From positions 69,323,094-69,387,093 of the forward strand of contig JAKSZT010053887.1 in assembly GCA_026826555.1 (NCBI GenBank): a DNA stretch of 64,000 bases. The letters run 5' to 3'. Position numbers and translations under genes: made by a program. The DNA comes from Tolypeutes matacus. Its lineage: Eukaryota > Chordata > Mammalia > Cingulata > Chlamyphoridae. Shown in pieces: positions 12,111-23,167 of this stretch (the stretch's first letter is position 1; every line of letters starts with the position of its first letter). The notes under the pieces were generated by a model, which was given only the letters and a program-made list of their open reading frames with translations, made no database searches and had not been told where the DNA came from.

Positions 12111-15100
12111 AGCCCTCAAAGCTTTCATTAAAAAAGAAAAAAGAGCTAAAATTAAAGACCTAACTGCACACTTGGAAGAACTAGAAAAGAACAGCAAACT
12201 AATCTCAAACCATGTCAAAGAAAAAAAAAGGAAAAGATCAGAACAGAAATAAATGAAATTGAGAACAAACAAACAAACAAAAAACAACAGGCAGAATCAA
12301 CAAAATCAAAAGTTGGTTCTTTGAGAGCATGAAAAAATTTGACAAATTTAAACTAACAAAGAAAAAAAGAGAGAAGCTGAAATAAATAAAATCAGAAATG
12401 AGAGGGTGAACATTACCACTGACCCTACAGAAATAAAAGAGAACATAAAAGGATATTATGAAGAACCGTATGCCAATAAAGAGCAGATAATGTAGACGAG
12501 ATGGACAAATTCCTAGAAACACATGAACCACTCACACTAACCCTAAAAGAAACAGAAGACCTCAACAAACCAATCACAAATGAAGAGATTGAAACACTCA
12601 TCAAAAATCTCCCAAATATGAAAAGCCCTGGTCCAGATGGCTTCACAGGTGAATTTTACCAATCATTCAAAGACAATCTAATACCAATCTTGCTCAAGCT
12701 CTTGCAAAAAATTTAACAGGAACACATGTACCAAACTCATTCTATGAAGCCAACATCACCATAATACCAAAACCAGGTGAAAGTATTATATTTAAAAAAA
12801 AAAAGAAAATTACAGACCAATATCCCTAATGAATATAAATGCAAAAATCCTCAACAAAATTCTTGCAAACCAAATCCAAAAGCACATTAAAAAAATTATA
12901 CATCACGATCAAGTGAGTTTTATCCCAGGTATTCAAGCGTGGTCAACACAAGAAAATCAATTAGTGTAATAAACCACATTGATAAATTGAAGAAGAAAAT
13001 TCACAGGATTCTCTTGATTCATGCAGAAAAGGAATTTGACAAAATACAGCACCCTTTCCAGATAAAACACTCCAAAAGGTAGCAGTAGAGGGAAGCTTTC
13101 TCAATATGGTAAAATGCATATATGAAAAACCTACAGCTAGCATTGTAGTCAACAGTGAAATATTGAATGTTTTCTAGCTGAGATCAAGAACAAGACAAGG
13201 ATGTCCACTGTCACCAGTTATTCAATATTGTGCTAGAAGTTCTAGCTAGAGTAACTAGGATAGATAAAGAAAGGAAAAGCACCCAAATAGGAAGAAGTAA
13301 AACGTTCACTAGTCACTGATGGTATGATCCTATATCTAGAAAATCCTGAAAAATCCACACAAAAGCTGCTAGAACTGATAGACAAGTTCAAGAAATTGGC
13401 GGTATACAAAATTAATATAAAAAAAATCAACCACGCTTCTATACACTACTGATGTGCAACCTGAGGAGGAAAGCAGAAAAAACTTCCATTTATAATAGCT
13501 ATTAAAAGAATCAAATATTCAGGAATAAACTTAACTAAGGACATAAAGGACTTGTATTCAGAAAACTACAAAACATTGCAAAAAGAAACTAAAGAAGACT
13601 TAAATAAATGGAAGGACATTCTGTATTTATGGATTGGAAGAATAAAATCTCATTAAGATATGACTTCTACTCAAACTGATTTACAGATTCAATGCAATCT
13701 CAATAAAAATCCCAACAGCTTTTTTTTGCAGAAGTGGAAAGCCAATTATCAAATTTATTTGGAAGTGTAAAGGGCCCTGAATAGCCAAAAATGTCTTTAA
13801 AATGAAGAACAAAATTGGAGGACTCTCACTTCATGACTTTAAAGCATGTTACTTAGCTACAGTGGTAAAAACAGTAGCTACAGTGGCATAAAGACAGTCA
13901 TTTTGACCAATGGAAATGAATCGTGAACTCAGAAATAGACCCTCCCAATTACAGTCAAGTGTTTTGACAAGGTTGTCAAATCCTTCCAGCTGGGTCACAA
14001 CAGCTTATTCAACAAATGGTGCTGGAAGAACAGGATATCCATAGCCAAAAGAAAAAAAAGGAACCTTATCTCACAATTATACAAAATTTAACTCAAAATG
14101 GATCAAAGACCTAAATATAAAAGTGATAACTTTAAAACTCTTAGAAGAAAACGTAGGAAAACCTCTTCAAGATCTTGTAGTAGGTGGTAGTTTCTTAAAC
14201 CTTTCAACCAAAGCACAAGCAACAAAAGAAAAAAAATAGATCAATGGGAACCTTCTCAAAATTAACCACTTCTGCACCTCAAAGGCCTTTGTCAAAAGGG
14301 TGAAAATATTTGCAATCACATATCCAATCAGGGCTTAATATCCATGATATATAAAGAGATACCACAACTGAGCAATAAAAAGACAAACTATCCAATTAAA
14401 AACTGGGCAAAAGACTTGAAAAGACAATTGTCTAAAGAAGAAATACAAATGGCAAAAAAACAAATGAAAAAATGTTCAATATCACTAGCGATTAGGGAAA
14501 CGCAAATCAAAACTATAATGAGATATAATTTCGCAGCTTTTCACCTGGCCACTATTAAAAAGTCAGAAAACTACAAGTGTTGGAGGGATGTGGAGAGATA
14601 GGAACACTTATTGGCTGTTAGTGGGAATGTAGACTGGTACAGCCACTGTGGAGGACTGTTTGACAGTTCCTAAGGAAGTTGAATATAGACTTGCTGTGTG
14701 ACCTGGCAATACCATTACTAGGTATATACCCAGAAGAACTGAGAGCAGTGACATGAATAAACATCTGCACACCTATGTTCATAGCAGCATTATTCACCAT
14801 TGCCAAAAGTTAAAAAAATCCAGGTGTCTGTCAAGTGTTCAATGGATAAACAATTTGTGGTGTAATCACAGGACAGAATATTATGCAGCAGTAAGAAGAA
14901 ATGAAGTTGTGACAACATGGATGAACATGGAGGACACTATATTGAGTGAAACAAGTCATACACAAAGGGACAAATAGTGTATAACTGTGCTATTACATAT
15001 ATGCAATATATATAACTAAATATATTGTGTAAATTAATGGAGCTAATAATTAGAAAACAGAATATAGTCACCAGAAAATAGAATGAGAGTAGAGAATGGA

Positions 15101-15640
15101 AAGTTGAGAGGTAATCTGTGCAGAAATGGTAAAAGGTTGCTTGTAAATCATTGGAAATGAATAGAAATGGTGAAAGCATATCATAGTGTTTGTAACTAGC
15201 AGAGATATTATATAGCTATGACAGTGGTTGAAAAGTTACATCTAAGGCAATGTATATTACTAGAAAGAAACCTTAAAAATATAACATGTGACTGTATAAC
15301 ATAGTGAAACCTCATGATAAATATGAATATGGGTATATTGCAAATACAAGACTGTTTTTACAAAATATAAATACAAAAAACGAGAGATAGAAACAGAATA
15401 GCAGCTGTGTACAGCAGGGGAAGATTAGAGATATTGAGAGGTGATGAATCTTAGTTTTGTTTGATTGTTTTTTTTATTTATTATTATTTTTGGAATAATG
15501 AAAATGCTCTAAAACTGATTGAAGTTATGAATGCACAGCTATGTGATTATACTGAATACCAGTGATTGTACCCTTTGGATGGATTTATACTTTATTAATA
15601 TGTATTATTAAACTTGATTTGTTAAAATAACATAAAAAAT
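12111..15640 (+). mobile_element. Decayed L1: ORF2 from the linker to the C-terminus, plus 3' UTR
   Basis: Translation in shifting frames recovers ORF2 in order: the linker before the reverse transcriptase (12111-12500), reverse transcriptase blocks including EETETLIKNLPNMKSPGPDGF-type wording (12501-12716), an [15 protein letters not shown] piece (about 12835) and the [10 protein letters not shown] block (about 12900). Palm and thumb remnants run to 13650 and the C-terminal domain spans 14340-14980. The last 0.65 kb is AT-rich 3' UTR. Many stops and frameshifts, plus lost segments near 13700, rule out function. It is older than the copy ending at 22145. Confidence 0.85.
12501..12716 (+). pseudogene. 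L1 ORF2 reverse transcriptase fragment
   Basis: A 71-codon open stretch begins MDKFLETHEPL and includes SPGPDGFTGEFYQSF, the conserved fingers region of L1 reverse transcriptases. It ends at a stop after LLQKI, where related elements continue. It is a relic within the L1 at 12111-15640. Confidence 0.85.
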
Positions 15641-15937
15641 TATAAATACTGTTTTTTAGTTTAAAAATAGAATTAAAGATAAATTTTCTTCAGGAATCAA
15701 ATTAATAAAAATGAAATATAATATGTAGCCATAAATGAATTACAGTAACTCTGTGTACAGATAAAAACAAAAACTTCACTCCTTCAGAGTTTGAAAGATG
15801 ATGAATGTTTTAAAACAATCTAGAAAGCATTTGCTTTCCTAACAACCCATGTTTCCCTTTTAAAAGTTCCTTGTGAATTGGGGATGACCTGAATGATAAA
15901 AGAAAAATCAGTTGCTCAAAGTCTGTCCCTAGAACAC

Positions 15938-16585
15938 TGTATTAGTCAGCCAAAGGGGTGCTAATGCAAAGTACCAGAAATCTGTTAGCTTTTATGCAGG
16001 GTATTTATTTGGGTTAGTAGCTTACAGTTATAAGGCCCTAAAGAGTCCGACTCAAGGTACCATAAGAGGTACTTTCTCACCCAAAGTCTGTTGCCGTGTG
16101 TTGACACAAGATAACGGGCGATGTCTGCAAGGATTCAACCTTCCTCTTTCCTCTTAAAGCAATGTGGTCCCAGCTTTTTCCAATCTCAGCTGTAGGCTGG
16201 CATAGAACTTGTCTCTCTTCCAGTCTGTACTCAGCTGCTCTGGTCTCTTCACAAGGTCAGCTGTAGATTATCAGGCTCATCTCTCTCCCTGGGGCCTCTG
16301 TCTTGTCTGTGGAGCTGTCTCTATTCCTCTGTATTCTTCTCCTGTGTATCTACTTCTGTGCTTGATTGAGCATCCATTTATATAGCCTGAGGGGGTGGGG
16401 GACTCAACCCTTCGTGCCCTAATGATGTGGTCAAATCAAAGCTCTAATCTTGATTTAATAAAGTAAAAGTGAAAACTCTGAATTTAATACAATGCAAAGG
16501 GGTATCATGCCCAGAGCAACACAGCAGTTTACAAGCATAATCAATATCTCTTTTTGGAATTCATAAATAATATCAACCTGCCACA
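15938..16585 (-). mobile_element. Complete solo LTR, 648 bp, MaLR-like, family unassigned
   Basis: On the minus strand it starts TGTGGCAGG and ends CTAATACA, the TG...CA ends of an LTR. A TATA box (GGCTATATAAATGG on minus) lies at 16374-16387. A poly(A) signal (AATAAA on minus; tttatt at 16004-16009) lies near the 3' end. Flanking five-mers aacac (15933-15937) and agcac (16586-16590) match at four of five positions, consistent with a target-site duplication. Only one LTR is present, so the internal part was lost by LTR-LTR recombination. It has no open frame. Confidence 0.8.
16374..16387 (-). promoter_or_regulatory. TATA box of the solo LTR
   Basis: GGCTATATAAATGG on the minus strand sits where the U3 promoter of such LTRs is expected, about 370 bases upstream of the AATAAA. 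Whether it is active cannot be judged from sequence. Confidence 0.55.
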
Positions 16586-16590
16586 AGCAC

Positions 16591-16950
16591 TTTGTTCACA
16601 GTTTTATAATCACTAACTACAATTATCTATATACATGCAGCTCCCTCATCATCAGGATGTCAGCCCCTTAAATTTATGTTTGTGACTCCCATACTTGGCT
16701 TGCTTTCTGCTGCATAATAATTGCTCAACAAATTTTAAATAAATGAATGAGGAGGATTAATAAGGTATATGGCTGGACTTCACCAATGTTTGGCCAAAAA
16801 GATACCAACTATTACAAAATGAAGTCCCAGAAGTTAGTTGAGAAAGATCCAGAAGTAAGGCTGCTTTGGCTGACAAGACAAAATATTTGATATCAAAATT
16901 AGTCCTTACTAAGTGGCCATCCTGCTTTCAGATAATGAAGATGTGGAACA
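16591..16950. other. Intergenic DNA, no assigned element
   Basis: No gene or clear repeat is visible. Around 16630-16745 the wording (ctccctcatcatcaggatgtc, then a run like tgctcaacaaattttaaataaatgaatga) faintly recalls the 3' end of an L2, but too weakly to call. Confidence 0.4.
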
Positions 16951-16957
16951 TCCATGC

Positions 16958-16963
<6 letters not shown>

Positions 16964-16993
<30 letters not shown>

Positions 16994-17071
16994 GGGAGGT
17001 CCCGGGGATCGAACCCCGGTCTCTCCATATGGTAGACGGACACCGAACTTCTTGAGCCACATCCGTTTCCC
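16964..17071 (-). mobile_element. tRNA-Ala-derived SINE (DAS-type, Xenarthra)
   Basis: On the minus strand the element begins GGGAAACGGATGTGGCTCAAG and ends in a poly(A) of about 27 bases. RNA polymerase III promoter boxes are intact: A box TGGCTCAAGAAG (17048-17059) and a perfect B box GGTTCGATCC (17006-17015). A 13-base direct repeat, tccatgcaaactt, flanks it (16951-16963 and 17072-17084). The long A tract, sharp duplication and intact B box indicate a young insertion. The head matches the tRNA-Ala-derived DAS SINEs known from armadillo. Confidence 0.92.
17006..17015 (-). promoter_or_regulatory. Pol III B box of the SINE
   Basis: GGTTCGATCC on the minus strand is an exact internal B-box promoter motif. 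With the A box at 17048-17059 it forms a type 2 pol III promoter as in tRNA genes. Confidence 0.85.
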
Positions 17072-17084
17072 TCCATGCAAACTT

Positions 17085-17915
17085 GAGCCTTGGTATCAGT
17101 CTACATGAAATTGTCAGCCCCACAGGATACACTTTTTCCTTTGATACTTACCAGGTCAAGAAAAACAATTCTTTTACCCTTTATTCACATATTTATTTGA
17201 TCAAGTTTTACTTTGCACTAACTAGAATGTCAATACATATAGTGTCCACAATTTTTCCAGAATGGGTTTCAAAGTCAATAAAATGAGCAGCAGAAAGTGA
17301 ATGTATGCAAAGAAATAGAGTTAAAGATGTCAGATATGCACACGAGATACAAGGAGCACACAGTGGAAAGAATCACTGTGGTAAAAATATTACATAATAG
17401 TGTGCTACTACACATCTCTTCCCAACTCCACATTCAGAGACTTCACATTGGTAGCTTGAAATCAGCTATTTTGGGAATATTAACACCATGGAAATTGGCA
17501 AATACTATAAACCATGGCTTGATTTATTGTTTTATTGATTATTAGGACTTAAAAAAGTGATGGAGGAAACATTAATAAGACAGACTGAACTTAAAAGTTG
17601 GGCATGAATATTACTATTACCTTGTGAATAGCATGAAAATCAAGGACAGTTCTGAAATTTGTAATAATAGTATTTGAAAACTATTATCCAATTCAGCAAA
17701 GAAGCTTAACATCATTGAAGAACAAATGAAGTTCTGAGATATATATTGTTTTACTTTTGTCTTAATTGCTGATGCAAATGAAAAATTAACCAATATTTAC
17801 ATTGAAACTATACTCACTTGTCACTTACAACCAAAAGTTGGCTACAGAAAAAATGATTGCTATATATTTAGTATATTCCATTTTAACACCATGTTTATAT
17901 ATGAAAAATATACCC
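17085..17915. other. AT-rich intergenic DNA, no assigned element
   Basis: No gene, RNA or repeat family is recognised between the SINE and the start of the old L1. The frames at 17083-17545 are short and carry no domain. Confidence 0.5.
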
Positions 17916-18142
17916 AGATAGAAATGAGAAGGGACTCAATAAGGTACAAAACAACAATTCAAATAAATATGAAAGTAGGCATTAACAGAAGAAATGAAGG
18001 ACAAAAAAAGGATAAGACTTACGAAGATTAAATAGCAAAATGGCAAAAGATAGTCCCGCATTATCAGTAATGACTTTAATGTAAATGGATTACTCTTTCT
18101 AGAGAAATGACAGAGAGTGGCAGAATGGATTAAAAAGCATGA

Positions 18143-18624
18143 CCTCATAGTTACTTGCAACAATACTGAGGGCTTGACACATTGGTCTGTCCTCCCCTAT
18201 TAGGCACTACCCATGCTCTCGAGAGACTCTTGCCCCTCTATCTGAGAACATAGCGGGCCTCCCCAAGATGGGAGTCCACCACCTTGACACTCATTATGTG
18301 GGTCTCCACCCACTGATATAACACACTATGGCAAGATGAACATTCACACACTCCCTAGAAGCTGCCCCAGGTGTGCCCTGTCCTGAATGCCCCCCACATC
18401 CAACACCACAAACCAGCAACCCTCACTTGCAATATGTGTTCATCAATTGTAACAAATGTACCACACTAATGAAGGATGTTGTTAATGTGGGAAAGTGTGG
18501 GAGGGGTAGGGAGTGGAGCATATAAGAATCCCCTATATTTTTTATGTAACATTTATGTAATCTAAGTATCTTAGTAAATAAATAAACAAACAAACAAATA
18601 AAATAAAGTACATGGAAAATTTTT
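18143..18624 (+). mobile_element. Truncated, 5'-inverted young-lineage L1 3' end
   Basis: The left part (18143 to about 18428) is middle and proximal 3' UTR on the minus strand. It matches the reverse complement of 37137-37270 and, in the same text orientation, 8490-8620. The right part (about 18430-18610) is the terminal 3' UTR tail on the plus strand, ending in an A-rich AAAT/AAAC tail. The ten-base duplication aaaagcatga (18133-18142 and 18625-18634) flanks the whole and proves a single insertion. The arrangement is a twin-priming inversion with a large internal deletion. Confidence 0.85.
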
Positions 18625-18646
18625 AAAAGCATGAACTGACTATATA

Positions 18647-18838
18647 CTTTTTTTTTTCAATTTTTTTTATTCCATTAGATTTATTTTTTTATTTTTTTAC
18701 ATTTTTTTTTTATTGTGGGTAAAAATCAAAATTTTCACAATATATACCAATATTTGTAAAATGATATATAAATATATACGCATATATGTGCATTTGCTTA
18801 CAAAAATGTTATTTATATATATATAAATATATTTTAAG
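18647..18838 (-). other. AT-rich extension beyond the usual L1 3' end (possible 3' transduction)
   Basis: In the other copies the 3' UTR ends just after the 'tttatgtaatctaaag' wording, then poly(A). Here about 190 further bases of AT-rich, non-homologous sequence follow on the minus strand before the final A-rich tail, which contains several AATAAA-like words. Either the transcript read through into the source locus's flank or this subfamily has a longer end. The duplication at 18635-18646 shows the extension arrived with the insertion. Confidence 0.5.
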
Positions 18839-20499
18839 AGGTGCTTAGATTACCTAAAATATTACACGGAACCCACTGGGATTCCCATGTTGCCCACCTC
18901 CCACACCTCCCACCACATCCCACACAAACATCTCCCATAAATGTGGCCCACCACCCTAATGGACTTACACATCCTGGGGCCTTGCCACCAACCATAGACC
19001 ACAGTTCACATCGTAGACCACACTCTATCCCAGACAGTTCTGAGTGGTGTGTGCTGATTTAAAATGGCCTACATCTGTTTCAACAACGGTACTCAGGACA
19101 ACCTCCAAATCCTAAAGAAGCCCCTGTATTTCAACTGCACATCCCCTCCCTGTCCAGAAAGTGTCAAGTGGCCACTGGCTCCACCTCATTGTTATAATTT
19201 CTTCCATTGCTAGAATCACCATATGTGTACAACAGAATACCATCAAGTCCACTCTAGTCCATAGTTCTTCCCCCAATCCTGAGGGGACTGGGATGGTGAT
19301 GTCCACTCCACCTCCAAGTGAGAGAGGGCTTATATCCCATGGATATGGTGGGTGGGATGATCCTGCCTGCAGATGCAGGCCCTCTCCATTCCCTGGGATG
19401 GCCATTACCCATCGTCGTCTCCTCGCCAGGTGACTTGGATGAGTCCATTGAGCTGTAGGGTAGGAGTTGCAGCTCCACCGTGCTTCCATGCACACCTAGC
19501 ACATAGGTAGGCCAGAGGCTCCAGTCTCTGGAAGTATACCTAAAAACTCCAGCATCACATATAGGTTTGAATAGAAGGGACTGATGAACCATGTGCAGGG
19601 AGGACTTATTTGAGTCCAATTCTGTCACTCTCAGGAACACAGATTCCAAAATAGAGCCCACTGATAAGGCGTCAGTCTCTGGGGCTATCCCCCCTTATAT
19701 AGGACCTGGATGTCTCCAGAGCTCTCAGGAGCCCCTCTGTGCGGGGTGATAGGCACTTTGATGTTCTATGAGCTCCTACTGAGGTGTGCGTAAGAGTTGC
19801 CTCTGGGATGACCTCCCGACTTTCTTTGAAGTCTCTTAGCCACTTGAACTCATTTGTCTTTACCTTTTCCCCCTTTTATTCAAGGTCTTTTTCCAGTTGT
19901 GTTGCCAGTTGGCACTTGGTATTAATCCCTCGTTGCCAAGGGAGGCTCATCCCCGGGAGTCATGTCCCACGTTGGAGGGAAGGTAATGCATTCATATGCT
20001 TAGTTTGGCTTAGAGAGAGGCCACATTTGAGCAACAAGGAGGCTCTCAGGTGGCAACCCTTACGCACCCCACAACAGCAAGCTAAGTCTCAGTTACAAGA
20101 GCAAAGACTCACAAGGGTAGTCATCAATAAAAAAAAATCATCAGTGGGTCATCCTCTTTTGACAGACACTGTCCCTGCACTCAGAGAACTATTGCTGCTC
20201 TCTTGGAGACTGTGGCAGAGCTCTCCAGGCTAGGAATTCAGATTCCTTCATTTATTGTGTTATTGTCCACCCATCGTGACCATGCCCCATCTTTTGATCT
20301 TTTGAACAATTTTGTATATCTTTCATGTATATTTGGATGAACTAGCTCCCATGAATTCCCCCCTCCCAGACACCCCGCACCAATAATCTCCTGCAGTACC
20401 CATTGTAACCCTTCTGTGATCCAAATCCTCCATGAACATGTAGTCCATAAAACAATCAAATACACTTAATAAGAAAAAGAAACAACAATGATAAGCTTA

Positions 20500-20690
20500 C
20501 ATGCAAGAGACAAACATAAGGAAAATCAGGAAAAATAAAATAAAATTAAAAATATAAAATAAAAAAAAAATAATCAAACAAAAAACAAAACAAAACAAAA
20601 TATAATTAGCGGATTGGGACATTCAAAAAAATGGGTCAAAAAAGCAAAAGAAATGCCTTTAAAATATATATATATATTCTTTTTTTCCTT
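20500..20690 (-). repeat. AT-rich low-complexity block inside the L1 3' UTR
   Basis: AAAT, AAAC and AT-rich runs, including an (AT)n stretch at 20667-20678, separate the proximal G-rich part and the distal part of the long 3' UTR. No other function is visible. Confidence 0.6.
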
Positions 20691-20841
20691 TTATCACTGT
20701 GTTATCGGAAGTCCGGTGTGCTGTGACACTTTCTCCCTCTCAATCCCCATTGTCTCCCAAATTTTCATTTAATTTTCAAAGAAGTTTTAGGTCACAGCAA
20801 AGTCACATATGGAGTACCAGAGACTCCCAGATACCAAACCA

Positions 20842-20875
20842 CCCCCCCTTCCCCACCCCATATAAACCTCCCCCC
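20842..20875 (-). other. G-quadruplex-capable G-rich tract in the L1 3' UTR
   Basis: On the sense (minus) strand of the L1 there are G runs of 6, 4, 4 and 7 with spacers of 10, 1 and 2 bases. A further G-rich patch with two G6 runs and a GGG lies at 21084-21102. G-rich tracts in the 3' UTR are a known feature of mammalian L1s. Confidence 0.7.
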
Positions 20876-21137
20876 TTTTTTTGGATGTTAGCATTGTTAT
20901 AACTGTTATACAGATAGCAAAACACAGCAACTAAACATTGTCAATGATTTACAGTATAGTTTACAATTTAGATGATACAGCTTAATAATTTTGATGATAT
21001 TTACCATGTCCTGTGTCCATTATTGTAAGGTAATGAAAAACCTTTCCCATGACCACCAAACACCCCATTAGATCTTAGCTGTTCCCTTCCCCCCAGCCCC
21101 CCAGGGCACATGACACCACCCTATCCCCACCCATGGA

Positions 21138-22145
21138 ATGTCAAGATTCACAGTTACATGTCCTGGGAATTTGAACACACCCGCCAGTGCTGCACCACCA
21201 AACCCAGGAACACCACCACTCATCTGCCCCATCCCACAACATGCAGCCACACTCTATCCCTTTACCATAGATTATGTCCATATGGGTGATGTAATAGGAA
21301 ATGATTTCATGAACTTCACAGCCAAAGCACGAGCAGCAAGAGAAAAAATAGATAAATGGGATCTCATCCAAATTAAAAACTTCTGCACCTCAAAGGATGT
21401 TATTAAGAAAATAAAAAGGCAGCCTACCCAATGGGAGAAAATATTTGGCAACCATATATCTGATAGGAGCCTAATTTCTTGCATATATAAAGAAATCTTA
21501 CACCTTGAAAATAAAAGGACAAACAACCCATTTAAAAAATGGGCAAGTGACCTGAAAAGACACTTCTCCAAGGAAGAAATACAAATGGCTAAAAAGCACA
21601 TGAAAAAATGCTCAACATCGCTTGCTATCAGGGAAATGCAATTCAAAACTACAATGAGATACCATCTTACACCCATCAGAAGGGCAGCTATTAAAAAAAC
21701 AGGAGACACTAAATGTTGGAGAGGATGTGGAGGAATAGGAACCCTCATCCACTGCTGGTGGGACTGCGGTATGGTCCAGCCACTGTGGAGGACAGTTTGG
21801 AGGTTCCTCAGAAAACTAACAATAGATCTTCCACATGATCCAGCAATTCCACTGCTGGGTATATACCCAGAAGAACTGAAAGCAAAGACACAAACAGAAA
21901 TATGCACACCAATGTTCATAGCGGCATTGTTCACCATTGCCAAAAGTCGGAATCAGCCCCAGTGCCCATCAACAGATGAATGGATAAGCAAAATGTGGTA
22001 CATACATACAATGGAATATTACTCAGCTGTAAGAAGGAATAAAGTGCTAACACATGGAATAACGTGGATGAATCTTGAAGACCTTATGTTGAGTGAAGCA
22101 AGCCAGGCACTAAAGGATGAACAGTATATAACCTCACTGATCTGA
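21138..22145 (+). pseudogene. L1 ORF2 C-terminal domain, open but truncated
   Basis: A 335-codon open frame. Residues up to about 51 come from antisense 3' UTR and are not part of the protein. From about residue 52 it is the L1 ORF2 C-terminal region, with the [35 protein letters not shown] and LAIREMQ blocks in order. The cysteine-rich knuckle is intact (C193-x3-C197-x7-H205-x4-C210, bases 21714-21767). The [11 protein letters not shown] and [19 protein letters not shown] blocks follow, and it ends TSLI-stop. About 285 codons without a stop indicate a recent copy. It lacks the endonuclease and reverse transcriptase, so it is a dead fragment; no promoter for it is visible. Confidence 0.9.
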
Positions 22146-23167
22146 ACTGAGGAAAGTGAGCAGTCTCTGAGAACCATTGTCTGAAAGATAGGTTAACAAG
22201 GGAGAGTAAGAGAAGAGCAGGCTTTGAGCCATCACCCATACTGACTATATATTCTTTACAAAAGACTCACCTTAAACTCGAAGACATGAGTAAAGTTAAA
22301 GGGAAAGCATGGAAAAATATATACCATGCAAGTAGTAACCAAAAGAAAGCTGAGCTGGTATGGCATAATAATATCAGATAAAATAGACTGTTATGAGAAA
22401 CAAAGATGATCATTACATAATGATAAGGGGGTCAGTTTAACAAGAAAATATTACAATTATAAATATACACACACCTAACAGTGGAACCCCAAAATATATG
22501 AAGCAAATGCCAAAATATTTGAAGGGAGAAATTGAAATTAAAGTGGAGACTTTAAAACACCACTTTCAAAAATGGATAGAACATCTAAACAGAAGATCAA
22601 TATGAAATAGAAGACTTGAACAATACCTTAAACCAGCAAGACCTAATAGGTATATTTAGAACACTTCACCCAACTACAACAGAGTACACATTTATCCTGA
22701 GTGCATGTGGATCATTCCCCATGATAGACCTAATCCTAGGTCACAAAATATCATCAATAAATTTAAAAATATTGAAACCATACAAAGTAACATCTCAGAC
22801 CAGGATAGAATGAAGCTAACAATCAGTAATAGGAAGAAATAGAAAATTCATAAATATGTGGAAATAAAACAAAATGCTCTTGAATGACTAATTGGATAAA
22901 GATGAAATCACAAGGGAATTAGGCAATATCTTGAGGTGAATGAAAATGAAAACACAACATACAAAAACTTATGAGATGCAGTAAAAGCAGTGCTGAGAGG
23001 GAAATATATAGCTCTAAATGTTTATGTTAAAAAAGGAGGAAGATTTCAAATTAAAGAACTAACTTCAAAACTGGAAACACTAGATAAAGAAGAGAAAACT
23101 AAGCCAAGAGAGAGCAGAAGGAAGGAATTAACAAAGATTAGAATGGACAGAAATGAAATAGAGAACA

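Larger units (their letters stand above)
18647..22239 (-). mobile_element. Young L1, 3.6 kb, 5'-inverted, with a 2.7 kb 3' UTR
   Basis: A perfect 12-base duplication, actgactatata (18635-18646 and 22240-22251), flanks it. Reading on the minus strand from 21291 to 18647 gives 3' UTR and an A-rich end (poly-T on plus near 18647-18715). From 21292 to 22239 the orientation flips: ORF2 C-terminus and the first 94 bases of 3' UTR on the plus strand. The inverted part ends in ccatcaccca and the other part begins catcaccca on the minus strand (21283-21291), so the two halves join in the parent element with no loss and about nine bases of overlap. It inserted into the old L1 directly beside the insertion at 18143-18624. 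Confidence 0.9.

Noticed and set aside
19112..19661. Minus-strand frames of 127 and 135 residues
   Set aside because: Both lie in the long L1 3' UTR, overlap each other in different frames and are not kept open in the copies at 9402-10345 or 37675-38560.
19784..20233. A 149-residue plus-strand gene
   Set aside because: It is antisense L1 3' UTR. The related minus-strand frame at 37374-37694 shows similarity only because the repeat is the same.
21272..21943. A 223-residue minus-strand gene
   Set aside because: It lies wholly antisense to L1 ORF2; antisense L1 commonly gives long hydrophobic-looking frames.
21138..22145. A 335-residue protein-coding gene
   Set aside because: It is the C-terminal part of L1 ORF2 fused to antisense L1 3' UTR at an inversion junction; there is no promoter and no N-terminal domain.
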